Counted from the first letter of the stretch, positions 45,756 to 55,123 are shown. The stretch is DNA of 64,000 bases from Ascidiaceihabitans donghaensis (GCF_900302465.1 NZ_OMOR01000001.1:3380729-3444728), one strand, 5' to 3'. Numbers and translations are program-made. Notes: generated by a model from the letters alone, not told the origin.

Positions 45756-46349
45756 CCATTTACCACTTTTCCGAATGGCCGTCGACGAATGCGCCACCAT
45801 TGGAACATTCACAAAGCACCACGCGGGCGATTGCGCTTGCGCCAGCACATGGGACATGCGCCCCGCAATCCGGTACGGTGCATAAACCTTGGCAGCTCTG
45901 CTCATCCGCGCCGAAATCCGGTCACCGGGACGGGCCAAGACACCAACAGGAACGTTGTCCATGATCCAGCGCCAATCCTTCCACAAATGCATCTGCGCCA
46001 GATTGTCCGCGCCCATCAACCACACAAACCGCACACCACGGCACTGCATTTGCAAAGCTTGCAGCGTCTCGGCCGTGTAACGCGTGCCCAGATGCGCCTC
46101 GATATCCGTGATCTCGACACGCGGGTGCTGCATGACCTCACGCGCCCGTTGCATCCGTTGATCCAGCGGCGCAGGCCCTTGCACTTTCAACGGATTGCCG
46201 GGGCTTACCATCCACCACACGCGATCCAACCCAAAGCGCTTTAACGCCTCGCGCGTGATATGCGCATGCCCCGCGTGCGCGGGGTCAAAAGAACCACCCA
46301 AAAGACCGATGGTTTGGCCGGGGCGAGCATATGGGAAAACGCCATTCAT
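45735..46349 (-). CDS. nadD: nicotinate-nucleotide adenylyltransferase
   Basis: A 204-residue enzyme that adenylates nicotinate mononucleotide in NAD synthesis. The nucleotidyltransferase motif [14 protein letters not shown] lies at residues 18-31, [14 protein letters not shown] near 110 and SSTAIRKS near the C-terminus (the ISSTxIR motif). The start at 46349 gives the usual short leader; longer in-frame starts run into the MOSC gene's end. Linkage to proA and rsfS, common elsewhere, is not seen here. Confidence 0.93.
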   Translation of the reverse strand: MNGVFPYARPGQTIGLLGGSFDPAHAGHAHITREALKRFGLDRVWWMVSPGNPLKVQGPAPLDQRMQRAREVMQHPRVEITDIEAHLGTRYTAETLQALQMQCRGVRFVWLMGADNLAQMHLWKDWRWIMDNVPVGVLARPGDRISARMSRAAKVYAPYRIAGRMSHVLAQAQSPAWCFVNVPMVAHSSTAIRKSGKWSGFQTC

Positions 46350-46380
46350 GCCGACTGTTGGCCCCAAAATATCGGGCCTG

Positions 46381-46851
46381 TCAATCAATTGGCCGAACGG
46401 CATCACCCAACCGAACACACCCTGACCCCAAGACCGAAGCGCACCACCCTCCGTGCCCACGCACGGCAGAGTAACCACCCCGCCCCAAAACCTCTTCCAT
46501 TCGTGAACATGGGGCGCAAATGGAGGTGATCTGCAAAACAGAGTCCCCGATTGCGATTTGACGCCCTTTCAGCGCACTTAAGTTGATCCCCGACACAACC
46601 AAGTTGCGCCGCAGCACGGCAGGCAAGATTTCGTCTTTCCCTAGCATCGCACCAATTACCGGCAAATGCTCTGCCTGTATCAAGGTAACTGCGCGCTTTC
46701 CCGCCCGCCCGTGATCACCCGTCAGGCCGCTTTCATCAATAAACACATCACCGACGGAAATCATGCCTGCGCGACGTGTGGGGCGCACACCGATCCATGT
46801 TATTGATCCCGATTGCGCATACCCTGCAATCAATTCCTTCAACGCATACAT
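46381..46851 (-). CDS. MOSC-domain protein
   Basis: A 156-residue protein consisting of a MOSC domain. [14 protein letters not shown] is followed by [19 protein letters not shown], and then [12 protein letters not shown] and the conserved Cys in [15 protein letters not shown] domains bind molybdenum cofactor through that Cys and carry sulfur or reduce N-hydroxylated compounds. The start at 46851 has GGGGGC upstream. It precedes nadD by 31 bases, so the pair may share a promoter. Confidence 0.88.
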   Translation of the reverse strand: MYALKELIAGYAQSGSITWIGVRPTRRAGMISVGDVFIDESGLTGDHGRAGKRAVTLIQAEHLPVIGAMLGKDEILPAVLRRNLVVSGINLSALKGRQIAIGDSVLQITSICAPCSRMEEVLGRGGYSAVRGHGGWCASVLGSGCVRLGDAVRPID

Positions 46852-46919
46852 TTCATTGCCCCCTTGGCCCCGCTGCATTATGACACCCCAAACCAAATTC
46901 CCCAATCGGAGTCGTCCCA

Positions 46920-48575
46920 ATGGCAGCCTATCAATACGTCTATCACATGTCCGGTGTATCCAAGGCCTACCCCGGCGGCAAAAAATGCTTTGAAAACATC
47001 CACCTGAACTTCCTGCCCGGTGTGAAAATCGGCGTTGTGGGCGTGAACGGCTCGGGTAAGTCCACGCTGATGAAGATCATGGCGGGGCTGGACAAGGATT
47101 TCACCGGCGAAGCATGGCACGCCGAAGGAGCCAAAGTAGGCTATCTGCCGCAGGAACCCCAGCTTGATCCGGCGCTTAATGTTCGTGAGAACGTGATGCT
47201 GGGTGTGGCTGAAAAGAAGGCCGTTCTGGACCGCTACAACGAACTGGCGATGAACTATTCGGATGAGACCGCCGAGGAAATGGGCCAACTGCAAGACAAG
47301 ATCGACGCGGAAAACCTCTGGGATCTCGATTCACAAATCGACGTGTCGATGGAGGCCTTGCGCTGCCCGGCCGACGACGCCGACGTCACAACCTTGTCGG
47401 GGGGTGAAGCGCGCCGCGTCGCCCTGTGCCAATTGCTATTGTCCGCGCCCGACATGCTGTTGCTTGACGAACCAACCAACCACCTCGACGCTGAAACAAT
47501 CGCATGGCTGCAACAGCACCTCATCGATTACAAAGGCACAATCCTGATCGTCACCCACGACCGTTACTTCCTTGATTCCATCACCACATGGATTTTGGAA
47601 CTGGAACGTGGGCGCGGCATCCCATGGGAAGGCAACTATTCCTCATGGGTCGACCAAAAGGCCAAACGCCTTCTGCAAGAAGCCCGCGAAGACAAATCGC
47701 GCCAGAAAACCCTGCAACGCGAACTCGACTGGATGCGCCAAGGGGCCAAGGCAAGGCAGGCGAAATCCAAGGCGCGGATCAGCGCCTATAACGAACTGGC
47801 CGACAAATCAGAGCGCGAAAAGCTCACCTATGCCCAGATCGTCATCCCCAATGGCCAACGTCTTGGCAACAAGGTGATCGAGGTCACAAACCTGAAGAAG
47901 GCCATGGGCGACAAGCTGTTGATTGACGGTCTGTCCCTGTCCATCCCCCCCGGCGGCATCGTCGGTGTGATCGGACCAAACGGCGCTGGCAAATCCACGC
48001 TGTTCAAGATGCTGACAGGCCACGAACAGCCCGACGAAGGCACCGTCGAGATCGGCAACACGGTTGAACTGTCCTATGTCGACCAGTCCCGCGACGACCT
48101 GAACCCCGACGACAACGTCTGGCAGGCGATTTCCGGCGGGGCCGAATTGATCGCGCTTGGCGACGCAGAGGTCAATTCACGGGCCTATTGTTCATCCTTC
48201 AACTTCAAGGGCGCGGACCAGCAGAAAAAAGTCGGCCTGCTGTCGGGTGGTGAACGCAACCGCGTGCACATGGCGCGTCTGCTCAAAGATGGCGGCAACG
48301 TGCTGCTTCTCGATGAGCCGACCAACGATTTGGACGTCGAAACTTTGCGCGCTTTGGAAGACGCTTTGGTCGATTTCGCAGGCTGCGCCGTCGTCATTTC
48401 ACACGACCGCTTCTTCCTCGACCGCATCTGCACACACATGCTGGCGTTCGAAGGGGATTCACACGTTGAGTGGTTCGAGGGCAACTTCGAGGACTATGAG
48501 GAAGACAAAAAGCGCCGCTTAGGGGCGGATGCGATGGAGCCCAAGCGGTTGAAGCATAAGAAGTTCTCTAGATGA
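46920..48575 (+). CDS. ettA: energy-dependent translational throttle protein EttA (ABC-F)
   Basis: A 551-residue soluble ABC-F protein with two ATPase domains. The first Walker A is at residues 41-49 (GVNGSGKST) with signature LSGGEARRVAL near 160. The second Walker A is GPNGAGKST near 355 with LSGGERNRVHM near 440. The linker with Lys/Arg-rich helices (DWMRQGAKARQAKSKARI) is the P-site tRNA interaction motif. EttA gates the ribosome's first translocation step according to ATP level. There are no membrane segments. It is followed by a hairpin. Confidence 0.96.
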   Translation: MAAYQYVYHMSGVSKAYPGGKKCFENIHLNFLPGVKIGVVGVNGSGKSTLMKIMAGLDKDFTGEAWHAEGAKVGYLPQEPQLDPALNVRENVMLGVAEKKAVLDRYNELAMNYSDETAEEMGQLQDKIDAENLWDLDSQIDVSMEALRCPADDADVTTLSGGEARRVALCQLLLSAPDMLLLDEPTNHLDAETIAWLQQHLIDYKGTILIVTHDRYFLDSITTWILELERGRGIPWEGNYSSWVDQKAKRLLQEAREDKSRQKTLQRELDWMRQGAKARQAKSKARISAYNELADKSEREKLTYAQIVIPNGQRLGNKVIEVTNLKKAMGDKLLIDGLSLSIPPGGIVGVIGPNGAGKSTLFKMLTGHEQPDEGTVEIGNTVELSYVDQSRDDLNPDDNVWQAISGGAELIALGDAEVNSRAYCSSFNFKGADQQKKVGLLSGGERNRVHMARLLKDGGNVLLLDEPTNDLDVETLRALEDALVDFAGCAVVISHDRFFLDRICTHMLAFEGDSHVEWFEGNFEDYEEDKKRRLGADAMEPKRLKHKKFSR

Positions 48576-48596
48576 ACTTTACGAAGTAAATTCATC
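48571..48596 (+). terminator. hairpin at the end of ettA
   Basis: GATGAA-C-TTTAC, a GAA loop, then GTAAA-TTCATC form an 11-pair stem with one bulged C, beginning in the last codon of ettA. It is AT-rich with no T-run and probably marks the transcript end before the AbiC-like gene. Confidence 0.5.
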
Positions 48597-48655
48597 GGTT
48601 GCGAGGCAGGGTATGCGCAGCATGCCCGTTCGCACTCGGTTGTTGTGAGGTCACG

Positions 48656-49462
48656 ATGAACAAGTCTGGGACAGACAACCTAAAAAAGTGGTTGCAACGC
48701 GCCTTGTGGTTCGTGCCAATCGCCTACTTTGTCAACTTTGTATACGCTATTTTTTCCAACCAAACCGGTGGCACATTCGGTGACACTTTCGGAGCAGCCA
48801 ACGCTCTGTTCTCTGGTACGGCCCTGCTGATGCTGGTCTATGCAATCATTCTCCAAAGAGAAGAACTCGAAGTCGTAAAAGAAGAGCGCAACGACACGAA
48901 AACACTCTTACGGGGACAAGAAAAAATAAACACGCAGCAAGGGATTGCGCTTCGAAAGCAGAGTTTTGAACAGAGTTTTTTTGCTGTACTGCGCTTGATA
49001 TCTGAAGAGAAAAAGGCTTTGGATAGAACAATTACAGATGGGACAAACCAAACTATAAAATTCAAGGCGGGAAATAATGCGCAAACTGCTATTAAGAGTT
49101 TAGTAGAAAATGACAAAACACAGTCGAGACTTTCTGTTTCAAATCACATAGCCAATTGCTGTTCAGTTTGCCGACTGTTTACTACCGCTTTTTACATGAT
49201 TTCCCAGTCAAATTTCTTAACCAAGCACGAAACGCTAAATTATGGCTCATCTTTGCATGCGCTCTTGGATGCAGACTTGGCACAAGTATGGTGTCTATAC
49301 TCAATACTATGGGAAGAGAAGGATCCGCGGGCGGCACACGCTTTCATTTCCTCTCAAGGAATTGATTTCATTGACGAGAGCATTCAGGATGAAGTTCGTG
49401 AACGGCTCAAGAATGCGCTGAATAATTTTACAATTATGGAAAGCGAAATCGTTTCAGACTAA
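48656..49462 (+). CDS. putative phage abortive-infection membrane protein (AbiC-like)
   Basis: A 268-residue protein. Two membrane helices (about residues 17-34 and 52-66) flank TGGTFGDTFGAANALFSG, the segment I associate with putative AbiC-type proteins. A coiled coil follows (LQREELEVVKEERNDTKTL, about residues 67-90), then a helical cytoplasmic domain with ALRKQSFEQSFFAVLRLI and a histidine/aromatic-rich core. The base composition is more AT-rich than the flanking genes and it has no operon partners, which suggests recent gain. GAGG precedes the start. An anti-phage role is by family resemblance only. Confidence 0.65.
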   Translation: MNKSGTDNLKKWLQRALWFVPIAYFVNFVYAIFSNQTGGTFGDTFGAANALFSGTALLMLVYAIILQREELEVVKEERNDTKTLLRGQEKINTQQGIALRKQSFEQSFFAVLRLISEEKKALDRTITDGTNQTIKFKAGNNAQTAIKSLVENDKTQSRLSVSNHIANCCSVCRLFTTAFYMISQSNFLTKHETLNYGSSLHALLDADLAQVWCLYSILWEEKDPRAAHAFISSQGIDFIDESIQDEVRERLKNALNNFTIMESEIVSD

Positions 49463-49625
49463 CCCAAAGCCCCCGACCGCGGGTCGTAGGCCTCTCGCAC
49501 GTTGCTTCACAACATGCTGCCGGTTCCGAGATTGCAAGCGATCGCTCTTGGCGTTTCAGCGAATGTGCAAAACCATACAGTTATTTCCCCTCAAATCCCA
49601 CCAACTGCGTTACCATCTCAAAACT

Positions 49626-50054
49626 ATGAAACGCAGAACCTTCCTCACCACCGCGACAGCCCTCCTGGCATCCCCTGCCCTCCCCACAGCAGCGGCCTCT
49701 TCCGTCTCGGCCAAGCACCTCGCCACCGCAAAGATGCTCGCGCGATGCCATGATCGTGCCAGCCCCGAGATGTTCAAACGTCTCATGCAGCTCGACACCG
49801 AGACCGCGACGAATATTTACCAAGCGCTGCAAAACCAGAACATCGTCACCTCGGGCCTTGATGGCATCGCCCGCGCGACCAATCCGCTCAATAGCCATTG
49901 CGTCACGAACGAAGCGACAGCCGCACGCAGGTTGCTCGAAAGCTCTTTTGATCTGAAGAACCGCCTTCAGCGCTTTGCGAAACGCAAGTGGGACGAAATT
50001 GAGGCTGAGACAAACGATGGCACCCCACCCGAACAAGTCGACGCGGCCAATTAG
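49626..50054 (+). CDS. exported hypothetical protein with Tat-like leader
   Basis: A 142-residue protein starting MKRRTFLTTATALLASPALP, a twin-arginine-type signal (Arg-Arg followed by Thr-Phe-Leu) with cleavage after TAAA near residue 25. The mature part is helical with a Cys in LARCHDRAS and another in NSHCVTNEA. No cofactor motif is visible. It lies 105 bases before an L,D-transpeptidase gene that also has a Tat-like leader, so envelope function is plausible. The family is not recognised. Confidence 0.55.
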   Translation: MKRRTFLTTATALLASPALPTAAASSVSAKHLATAKMLARCHDRASPEMFKRLMQLDTETATNIYQALQNQNIVTSGLDGIARATNPLNSHCVTNEATAARRLLESSFDLKNRLQRFAKRKWDEIEAETNDGTPPEQVDAAN

Positions 50055-50159
50055 TGCATAAAACGCATCACAAATGCGTCAGAAGTCTCCTCAACATTGC
50101 TTTTTCGCGCAAGTCTGGCAAGATTCCGCACATAGTTTCAGTAACCGGAGCAGCCCCAA

Positions 50160-50711
50160 ATGGACCGTCGCCAATTCCTTGCCCTTTCCACCGCCGCAGC
50201 ACTCACACCTTTCACGTTGGAAGCCCAAACCACCGTCTTTGATCCCACCCCGCAAGAGGTGCGCATCAAGAAGGACTTTGCGCCGGGGCAAATCCTTGTG
50301 CTGCCACGCAGCTATTACTTGTATTGGGTGACCGAAGAACGCAAAGCGATCCGCTACGGCGTGGGTGTCGGGCGTGCGGGGCTGGAATTCACCGGCCAAG
50401 CCACCATCGACGTTAAGAAAGAATGGCCCACATGGCGGCCCACCGAAGACATGATCGAGCGTAGCCCGAAGACCTATTCGCGCTTCAAAGGAAACAAATA
50501 CATTATGCCTGGCGGTCCCGACAATCCATTGGGTGCGCGGGCGCTTTACCTGTTCCAAAACGGTGTGGATACGTATTTCCGCATACACGGCACGACACAG
50601 CCACAGACCATTGGGTCGTCTATCTCAAACGGGTGTATTCGTCTTACAAATGAACATGTGACAGATCTGTACAATCGTGTGCCCAAAGGGACGGTCGTCA
50701 CCGTTTTGTAA
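50160..50711 (+). CDS. L,D-transpeptidase (YkuD domain)
   Basis: A 183-residue periplasmic enzyme. It begins with MDRRQFLALSTAAALTP, a Tat-type leader, and then carries a YkuD catalytic domain. The signature HGTTQ (His143) and SNGCIRL with nucleophile Cys159 are intact, as is the Arg after the Cys. It makes 3-3 peptidoglycan cross-links or attaches lipoproteins. Its length is that of single-domain members without a peptidoglycan-binding module. Confidence 0.92.
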   Translation: MDRRQFLALSTAAALTPFTLEAQTTVFDPTPQEVRIKKDFAPGQILVLPRSYYLYWVTEERKAIRYGVGVGRAGLEFTGQATIDVKKEWPTWRPTEDMIERSPKTYSRFKGNKYIMPGGPDNPLGARALYLFQNGVDTYFRIHGTTQPQTIGSSISNGCIRLTNEHVTDLYNRVPKGTVVTVL

Positions 50712-50719
50712 AGGGTGCG

Positions 50720-50983
50720 TTACAGCATAACCTGCCAAATCAACAAGCTTGGGGCGAGCATCGCGAACAGAATGCAAAACAGTTTCGCCCCATGTGCCAC
50801 CTTCGACATGACGGGGCCGTCCGATGCACTTTCACCGTAGCCCATGGCAGCTGCCATAATCGCATGTCCGCCGGCGGGTGCTGCACGGTTTTTTGCCGCG
50901 ATAGACGCCATGGCAGTTTCATAAACAACGCTTTGGCGTTCCGCCTCGGACAGTTTGTTGTCTAGGTTTTCCATATTCGACAT
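50720..50983 (-). CDS. small C-tail-anchored hypothetical protein
   Basis: An 87-residue protein with a charged helical N-terminal half (SEAERQSVVYETAMASIAAKN), a Gly/Ala-rich middle and a C-terminal hydrophobic helix (LFCILFAMLAPSLLIWQVML) that should anchor it in the inner membrane. AGGAG precedes the chosen ATG. The gene is convergent with the L,D-transpeptidase, nine bases away. No family recognised; the strong ribosome site supports a real gene. Confidence 0.55.
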   Translation of the reverse strand: MSNMENLDNKLSEAERQSVVYETAMASIAAKNRAAPAGGHAIMAAAMGYGESASDGPVMSKVAHGAKLFCILFAMLAPSLLIWQVML

Positions 50984-51048
50984 CTTTTTGCTCCTATTGA
51001 TCATGGCAAAAGATGGAGCCACACGGCCAGAAGTCCAGTCCTGCAACG

Positions 51049-51076
51049 AAAAAAGGGCCGACCTTTCAGCCAGCCC
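51049..51076 (-). terminator. intrinsic terminator of the pyrimidine uptake operon
   Basis: On the minus strand an eight-pair stem with two wobbles (GGGCTGGC/GTCGGCCC) and a six-base loop is followed directly by TTTTTT. It lies just after the stop of the substrate-binding protein, the last gene of the operon. Confidence 0.75.
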
Positions 51077-51100
51077 CTGATCATCCGCGCAAGACGCTGC

Positions 51101-52096
51101 TTATTTCAGCGCTTTGTCTGTGATTTGATGCGTCCAAGCCCCTTCAGGCTTTTTGGTAATGACCGGATCAGAACCACCCGCCAGCAAAGACGCAACTGTG
51201 CGGTCAAAGTCCGCTTCAACCAGCGTGCCATCAGACCCTGCCGTCAGCTTGGCAATCTCGCCCATCATACGCACTTGAGCCGCTTCGGTTTGCGCACCTG
51301 TTTCATCGTTGTCCAGAACGATACCAGCGGCTTCTTCTGCGTTGGCTTCCGCGTATTTCCAACCCTTCATGGAAGCGCGCACAAAGCGGACCATTTTGTC
51401 TTCGAACACAGGGTCTTTCAGATTGTCTTCCAGCACATAAATACCGTCTTCCAAAGTTGCCACGCCCTGGTCTTCGTACTTGAACGTCACCAGTTCATCC
51501 GGATTAACCCCTGCATCCAAAACCTGACCGTATTCGTTATAGGTCATGGTCGAAATGCAATCTGCCTCGCGCTGCAATAGCGGATCTACGTTAAAGCCCT
51601 GCTTCAAAACCGTGACGCCATCATCACCGCCATCCGTAGAAATGCCTGCTTGAGACATCCATGACAGGAAGGGGTATTCATTGCCGAAGAACCACACGCC
51701 GATGGTTTTGCCTTTGAAGTCTTCGACTGAGCTGATCCCGGTGTCTTTCCAGCAGGTCAACATCAGACCGGATGATTTGAAGGGTTGCGCGATGTTTACA
51801 ACCGGCAGGCCTTTTTCACGTGCTGCCAAAGCAGACGGCATCCAGTTCAACATTGCATCCGCGCCGCCACCTGCAAGCACCTGTGGGGGCGCGATGTCTG
51901 GACCGCCGGCAAGGATCGTGACGTCCAGACCTTCTTCTTCGTAAAACCCTTTGTCTGCGGCCACATAGTAGCCCGCAAACTGCGCTTGCGTGACCCACTG
52001 CAACTGCAAAGTAACTGTGTTTGCGTGTCCGTCCGCGAAGGCGGTTGTCCCGCCCATACCTGCCGCAAGGGCTGCTGCCATCATAAAGTGTTTCAT
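51101..52096 (-). CDS. ABC transporter substrate-binding protein (NMT1/THI5-like)
   Basis: A 331-residue periplasmic protein with a signal peptide (cleavage after AFA near residue 21). It has the NMT1/THI5 pattern: LQLQWVTQAQFAGYYVAADKG followed by EEEGLDVTI near residues 30-60. This family binds pyrimidine-like ligands such as hydroxymethylpyrimidine precursors, which fits an operon of pyrimidine catabolism. GGAGG precedes the start. It is the ninth and last gene of the operon. Confidence 0.9.
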   Translation of the reverse strand: MKHFMMAAALAAGMGGTTAFADGHANTVTLQLQWVTQAQFAGYYVAADKGFYEEEGLDVTILAGGPDIAPPQVLAGGGADAMLNWMPSALAAREKGLPVVNIAQPFKSSGLMLTCWKDTGISSVEDFKGKTIGVWFFGNEYPFLSWMSQAGISTDGGDDGVTVLKQGFNVDPLLQREADCISTMTYNEYGQVLDAGVNPDELVTFKYEDQGVATLEDGIYVLEDNLKDPVFEDKMVRFVRASMKGWKYAEANAEEAAGIVLDNDETGAQTEAAQVRMMGEIAKLTAGSDGTLVEADFDRTVASLLAGGSDPVITKKPEGAWTHQITDKALK

Positions 52097-52154
52097 CGTT
52101 GTGACCTCCAAGTCGTTGGTTGTTATATGTGCCCCGCTTGTGCGGGTGCGTTTG

Positions 52155-52997
52155 TTATCTTTGTGACGGGTGCCAAAAGGTCACCCGTTTTTCGATCAAT
52201 GTCATGGCGCCGTAAAACGCGCTGCCTGCGATGGCCGCGACCACAATCTCGGCCCAGACCATATCCAATGCAAGCTGCCCGAAGCTGGTCGAGATACGAA
52301 ACCCCATGCCAACCGTCGGAGAGCCGAAAAATTCAGCAACAATCGCGCCAATCAAAGCCAATGTCGTCGCAATTTTCAAGCCATTGAACATGAAAGGCAT
52401 CGCGGCAGGCAAGCGCAGCTTAAACAAAGTAGGCCAATATCCCGCCCCATAGGTCCGCATCAGATCACGCTGCATCGACGAGGTATCACGCAGTCCGGCT
52501 ACTGTGTTCACAAGGATCGGAAAGAACACCATAACAGCAACAACCGCCGCCTTGGATTCCCAATCACTGCCCAGCCATTTCACAAAAATCGGCGCGGTGC
52601 CGACAATTGGCAAAGCTGCCATAAAGCTGCCAACAGGCAAAATGCCTCGCGTCAGAAAATCCGAACGGTCCGCCAGAACAGCCACCGCCAGCGCAGCCCC
52701 ACCGCCGATGACGTAGCCTGACACAGCACCCTTCAAAATGGTCTGCTTAAAGTCCGCCCATAAACGGGGGCCCTCAGTGCCAAGGCGTTCAATGATCGAC
52801 GACGGTGCGGGCAGGATTACGGGATTCACATCAAACCCATGCACCAGCATCTCCCATACAATTACAACCGTAAGTCCAAAAATCACTGGAATTGCCACGC
52901 GCACCAAAGTCTCATCGGACCGTGCGCTGTTGCTGAGACGAATGTTGATCCACCAGCCCAAGGCCCAGATCACTATGGCCACCAATACCCAAATCAT
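52155..52997 (-). CDS. ABC transporter permease
   Basis: A 280-residue inner-membrane permease of the BPD-type family with about six membrane helices and the cytoplasmic EAA-type loop (MRTYGAGYWPTLFKLRLPAAMPF at about residues 180-202). It works with the second permease and the ATPase to import the ligand of the NMT1-like binding protein. It overlaps the preceding permease gene by four bases (ATGA). Confidence 0.9.
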   Translation of the reverse strand: MIWVLVAIVIWALGWWINIRLSNSARSDETLVRVAIPVIFGLTVVIVWEMLVHGFDVNPVILPAPSSIIERLGTEGPRLWADFKQTILKGAVSGYVIGGGAALAVAVLADRSDFLTRGILPVGSFMAALPIVGTAPIFVKWLGSDWESKAAVVAVMVFFPILVNTVAGLRDTSSMQRDLMRTYGAGYWPTLFKLRLPAAMPFMFNGLKIATTLALIGAIVAEFFGSPTVGMGFRISTSFGQLALDMVWAEIVVAAIAGSAFYGAMTLIEKRVTFWHPSQR

Positions 52998-53914
52998 GCC
53001 GCAGCCATCCCCATACGCTTCAAGGTCACGCGCTCAATCAAGCTGAAGATCCCGACCAAAGCCGCTGCCGTCAATGCCGCTGCAAAAAGTGCGGCCCAAG
53101 ACACCAAAGGTTGCCCATATTGATCACCCACCAGCATCCGGGCCCCGAACCCCGCACGCGCACCGGTTGGCAATTCTGCGACGATGGTGCCCACCAACGA
53201 TGCGGAAATCCCGATCTTGAGAGACGCAAAAAGGTAAGGGGCAGACGCAGGCAACCGCAGCGACCAGAAGCCTTGCGATTTGCTGGCATTGTAGGTGCGC
53301 AGCAAATCCAGCTGCATCGCATCCGGGCTGCGCAGCCCTTTGACCATGCCGACAACAACAGGGAAAAACGACAGATAGGCCGCGATAATTGACTTGGGGA
53401 ATAGGCCTTGGATGCCCATCGACCCCAAAACGACAATGATCATCGGGGCAAGTGCGAGGATCGGAATGGTTTGACTGACGATGGCCCACGGCATCACGGA
53501 CCGATCCATCACACGACTGTAAACGATACCAACCGCCAACAAGATGCCCAGACTGGTGCCGATCAAAAACCCCAACAGCGTCGGCGCCAACGTGACCCAG
53601 CCATGATAGACCAATGACCGTTTCGAGGTGATCTTCTTGTCGATGATCGTCGCATACATCTCGCGGCCAACCTGCTGAGGGCTGGGCAAGCGGGGGCGTT
53701 TGAACTCATAGGTCAGCGCAATCAAATGCGTGTTCTTCAACGCCAGTGCAACACCGCCTACATCCTGACGCGCGGCGGGCGTATCGGGTGTCACAACAAG
53801 GCCATCGCGCTGCGCCTGATCCGCAACCAGATGCATGTTCATCGGGACAACACACAGCAACCAAAACCCAAGAATTGCAGCGACTACCGTAAGAACCGGC
53901 AAGACAGACCTCAT
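52994..53914 (-). CDS. ABC transporter permease
   Basis: A 306-residue permease with an N-terminal helix, a periplasmic stretch of about 75 residues, then five or six helices. The EAA loop (LLRTYNASKSQGFWSLRLPASAPY) is at about residues 208-231. It differs from the other permease by its longer N-terminal region. The start ATG overlaps the stop of the acetyltransferase gene (ATGA). Two different permeases suggest a heterodimeric channel. Confidence 0.9.
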   Translation of the reverse strand: MRSVLPVLTVVAAILGFWLLCVVPMNMHLVADQAQRDGLVVTPDTPAARQDVGGVALALKNTHLIALTYEFKRPRLPSPQQVGREMYATIIDKKITSKRSLVYHGWVTLAPTLLGFLIGTSLGILLAVGIVYSRVMDRSVMPWAIVSQTIPILALAPMIIVVLGSMGIQGLFPKSIIAAYLSFFPVVVGMVKGLRSPDAMQLDLLRTYNASKSQGFWSLRLPASAPYLFASLKIGISASLVGTIVAELPTGARAGFGARMLVGDQYGQPLVSWAALFAAALTAAALVGIFSLIERVTLKRMGMAAA

Positions 53915-54342
53915 GGATGCCACTCCATCCGCAATTCAGGAACCCCGTCACCGCGCCCCTCTTCTTTACGTTCGACTTCGACAAACCCTTCACGGGCGTA
54001 AAATCGCTGTGCAGCCTCATTGGGGGCATGCGTCCAAAGCTGGACAAAATCGCGGTCGTGCTTAACAGCCTCCAACAGTGCTTTGCCATCACCAGAGCCT
54101 GGGTTTGCGGTATACAGGCCGTTGATTTGGGATATTTCCCGCTCGAAAGCCAGGTATCCTGTGACCGGTTCACCAATCACCCAAAATTCGCGCATGCCAA
54201 TGCCTTGGGTCAACATTTCTGTCAATTCCTCAAGGCTTGGGCCGCCCGTCATCCACGGCGTCGCATCCAGCCAATCGCGCACAATCTGCGCACAAGCCGG
54301 TGCATCACCCTTGGTCGCCAAACGGGGGGCAGCGTCAGTCAT
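53911..54342 (-). CDS. GNAT-family acetyltransferase inside the ABC operon
   Basis: A 143-residue acetyltransferase-like protein. It has GYLAFEREISQINGLYTA, then NPGSGDGKALLEAVKHDRD in the acetyl-CoA position (a weaker motif A with Gly-x-Gly-x-Ala) and AQRFYAREGFVEVER near the C-terminus. Both ends overlap neighbours, so its translation is tied to the ATPase and permease genes. Its substrate may be a pyrimidine breakdown product such as a beta-amino acid, but this is only inference. Either ATG at 54348 or 54342 could be the start. Confidence 0.78.
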   Translation of the reverse strand: MTDAAPRLATKGDAPACAQIVRDWLDATPWMTGGPSLEELTEMLTQGIGMREFWVIGEPVTGYLAFEREISQINGLYTANPGSGDGKALLEAVKHDRDFVQLWTHAPNEAAQRFYAREGFVEVERKEEGRGDGVPELRMEWHP

Positions 54343-55123
54343 CAGCATGCCCTGCCCGCAAACCTTCACGCACGCGGTAAGCGATTTCCAAAAACTCGGG
54401 ACTGTCCCGGATATCCAAAGGCCGGTCTTTGGGCAAAGGGCTTTCGATAACGTCTGTAATCCGCCCGGGACGCGGCGACATCACCACGATCTTGGTGCTC
54501 AGATACACCGCTTCAGGGATCGAGTGCGTCACAAAACCAATGGTCTTTTCCGTCCGCGCCCACAGTTTTAGAAGCTGCTCGTTCAGATGGTCACGCACAA
54601 TCTCGTCCAGCGCCCCAAACGGCTCATCCATCAGCAAAATATCCGCGTCAAAGGCCAACGCCCGCGCAATGGAGGCACGCTGCTGCATCCCCCCCGACAA
54701 TTGCCAAGGGAACTTACGCTCAAACCCAGCTAATTCGACCAGCTCCAAAACACGCTCGACGCGTTCTTTCTGATCCGCCTTGGAATACCCCATAATCTCC
54801 AAAGGCAGACGAATATTGCCCCCAATCGTGCGCCAAGGATAAAGCCCCGCCGCCTGAAACACATAGCCATAAGCACGGGCTTTGCGGGCCTCAGCGGCAG
54901 ACACACCATTGACGGTGATAGAGCCTCCGGTGGGTTGTTCGAGGTCAGCCATACAGCGCAAAAATGTGGTTTTGCCACAGCCAGAGGGGCCAATGAAGGA
55001 TACGAAATCACCCTTATTGATGTCTAAGGACACGCCTTTGAGGGCATGCACAGGGCCATCATTGGTCTGGAAGGTCAGGTCCAGATTTTGCGCAGAGATT
55101 ACACAACTTGCAGAAGCGTTCAT
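54335..55123 (-). CDS. ABC transporter ATP-binding protein
   Basis: A 262-residue ATPase with Walker A GPSGCGKT at residues 45-52, signature LSGGMQQRAS near 143 and Walker B ADILLMDEP near 160, then the H-loop in FVTHSIPEA. It belongs to the nitrate/taurine/HMP-type subfamily that partners NMT1-like binding proteins. It overlaps the unknown gene upstream by four bases and the acetyltransferase gene downstream. Confidence 0.93.
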   Translation of the reverse strand: MNASASCVISAQNLDLTFQTNDGPVHALKGVSLDINKGDFVSFIGPSGCGKTTFLRCMADLEQPTGGSITVNGVSAAEARKARAYGYVFQAAGLYPWRTIGGNIRLPLEIMGYSKADQKERVERVLELVELAGFERKFPWQLSGGMQQRASIARALAFDADILLMDEPFGALDEIVRDHLNEQLLKLWARTEKTIGFVTHSIPEAVYLSTKIVVMSPRPGRITDVIESPLPKDRPLDIRDSPEFLEIAYRVREGLRAGHADD

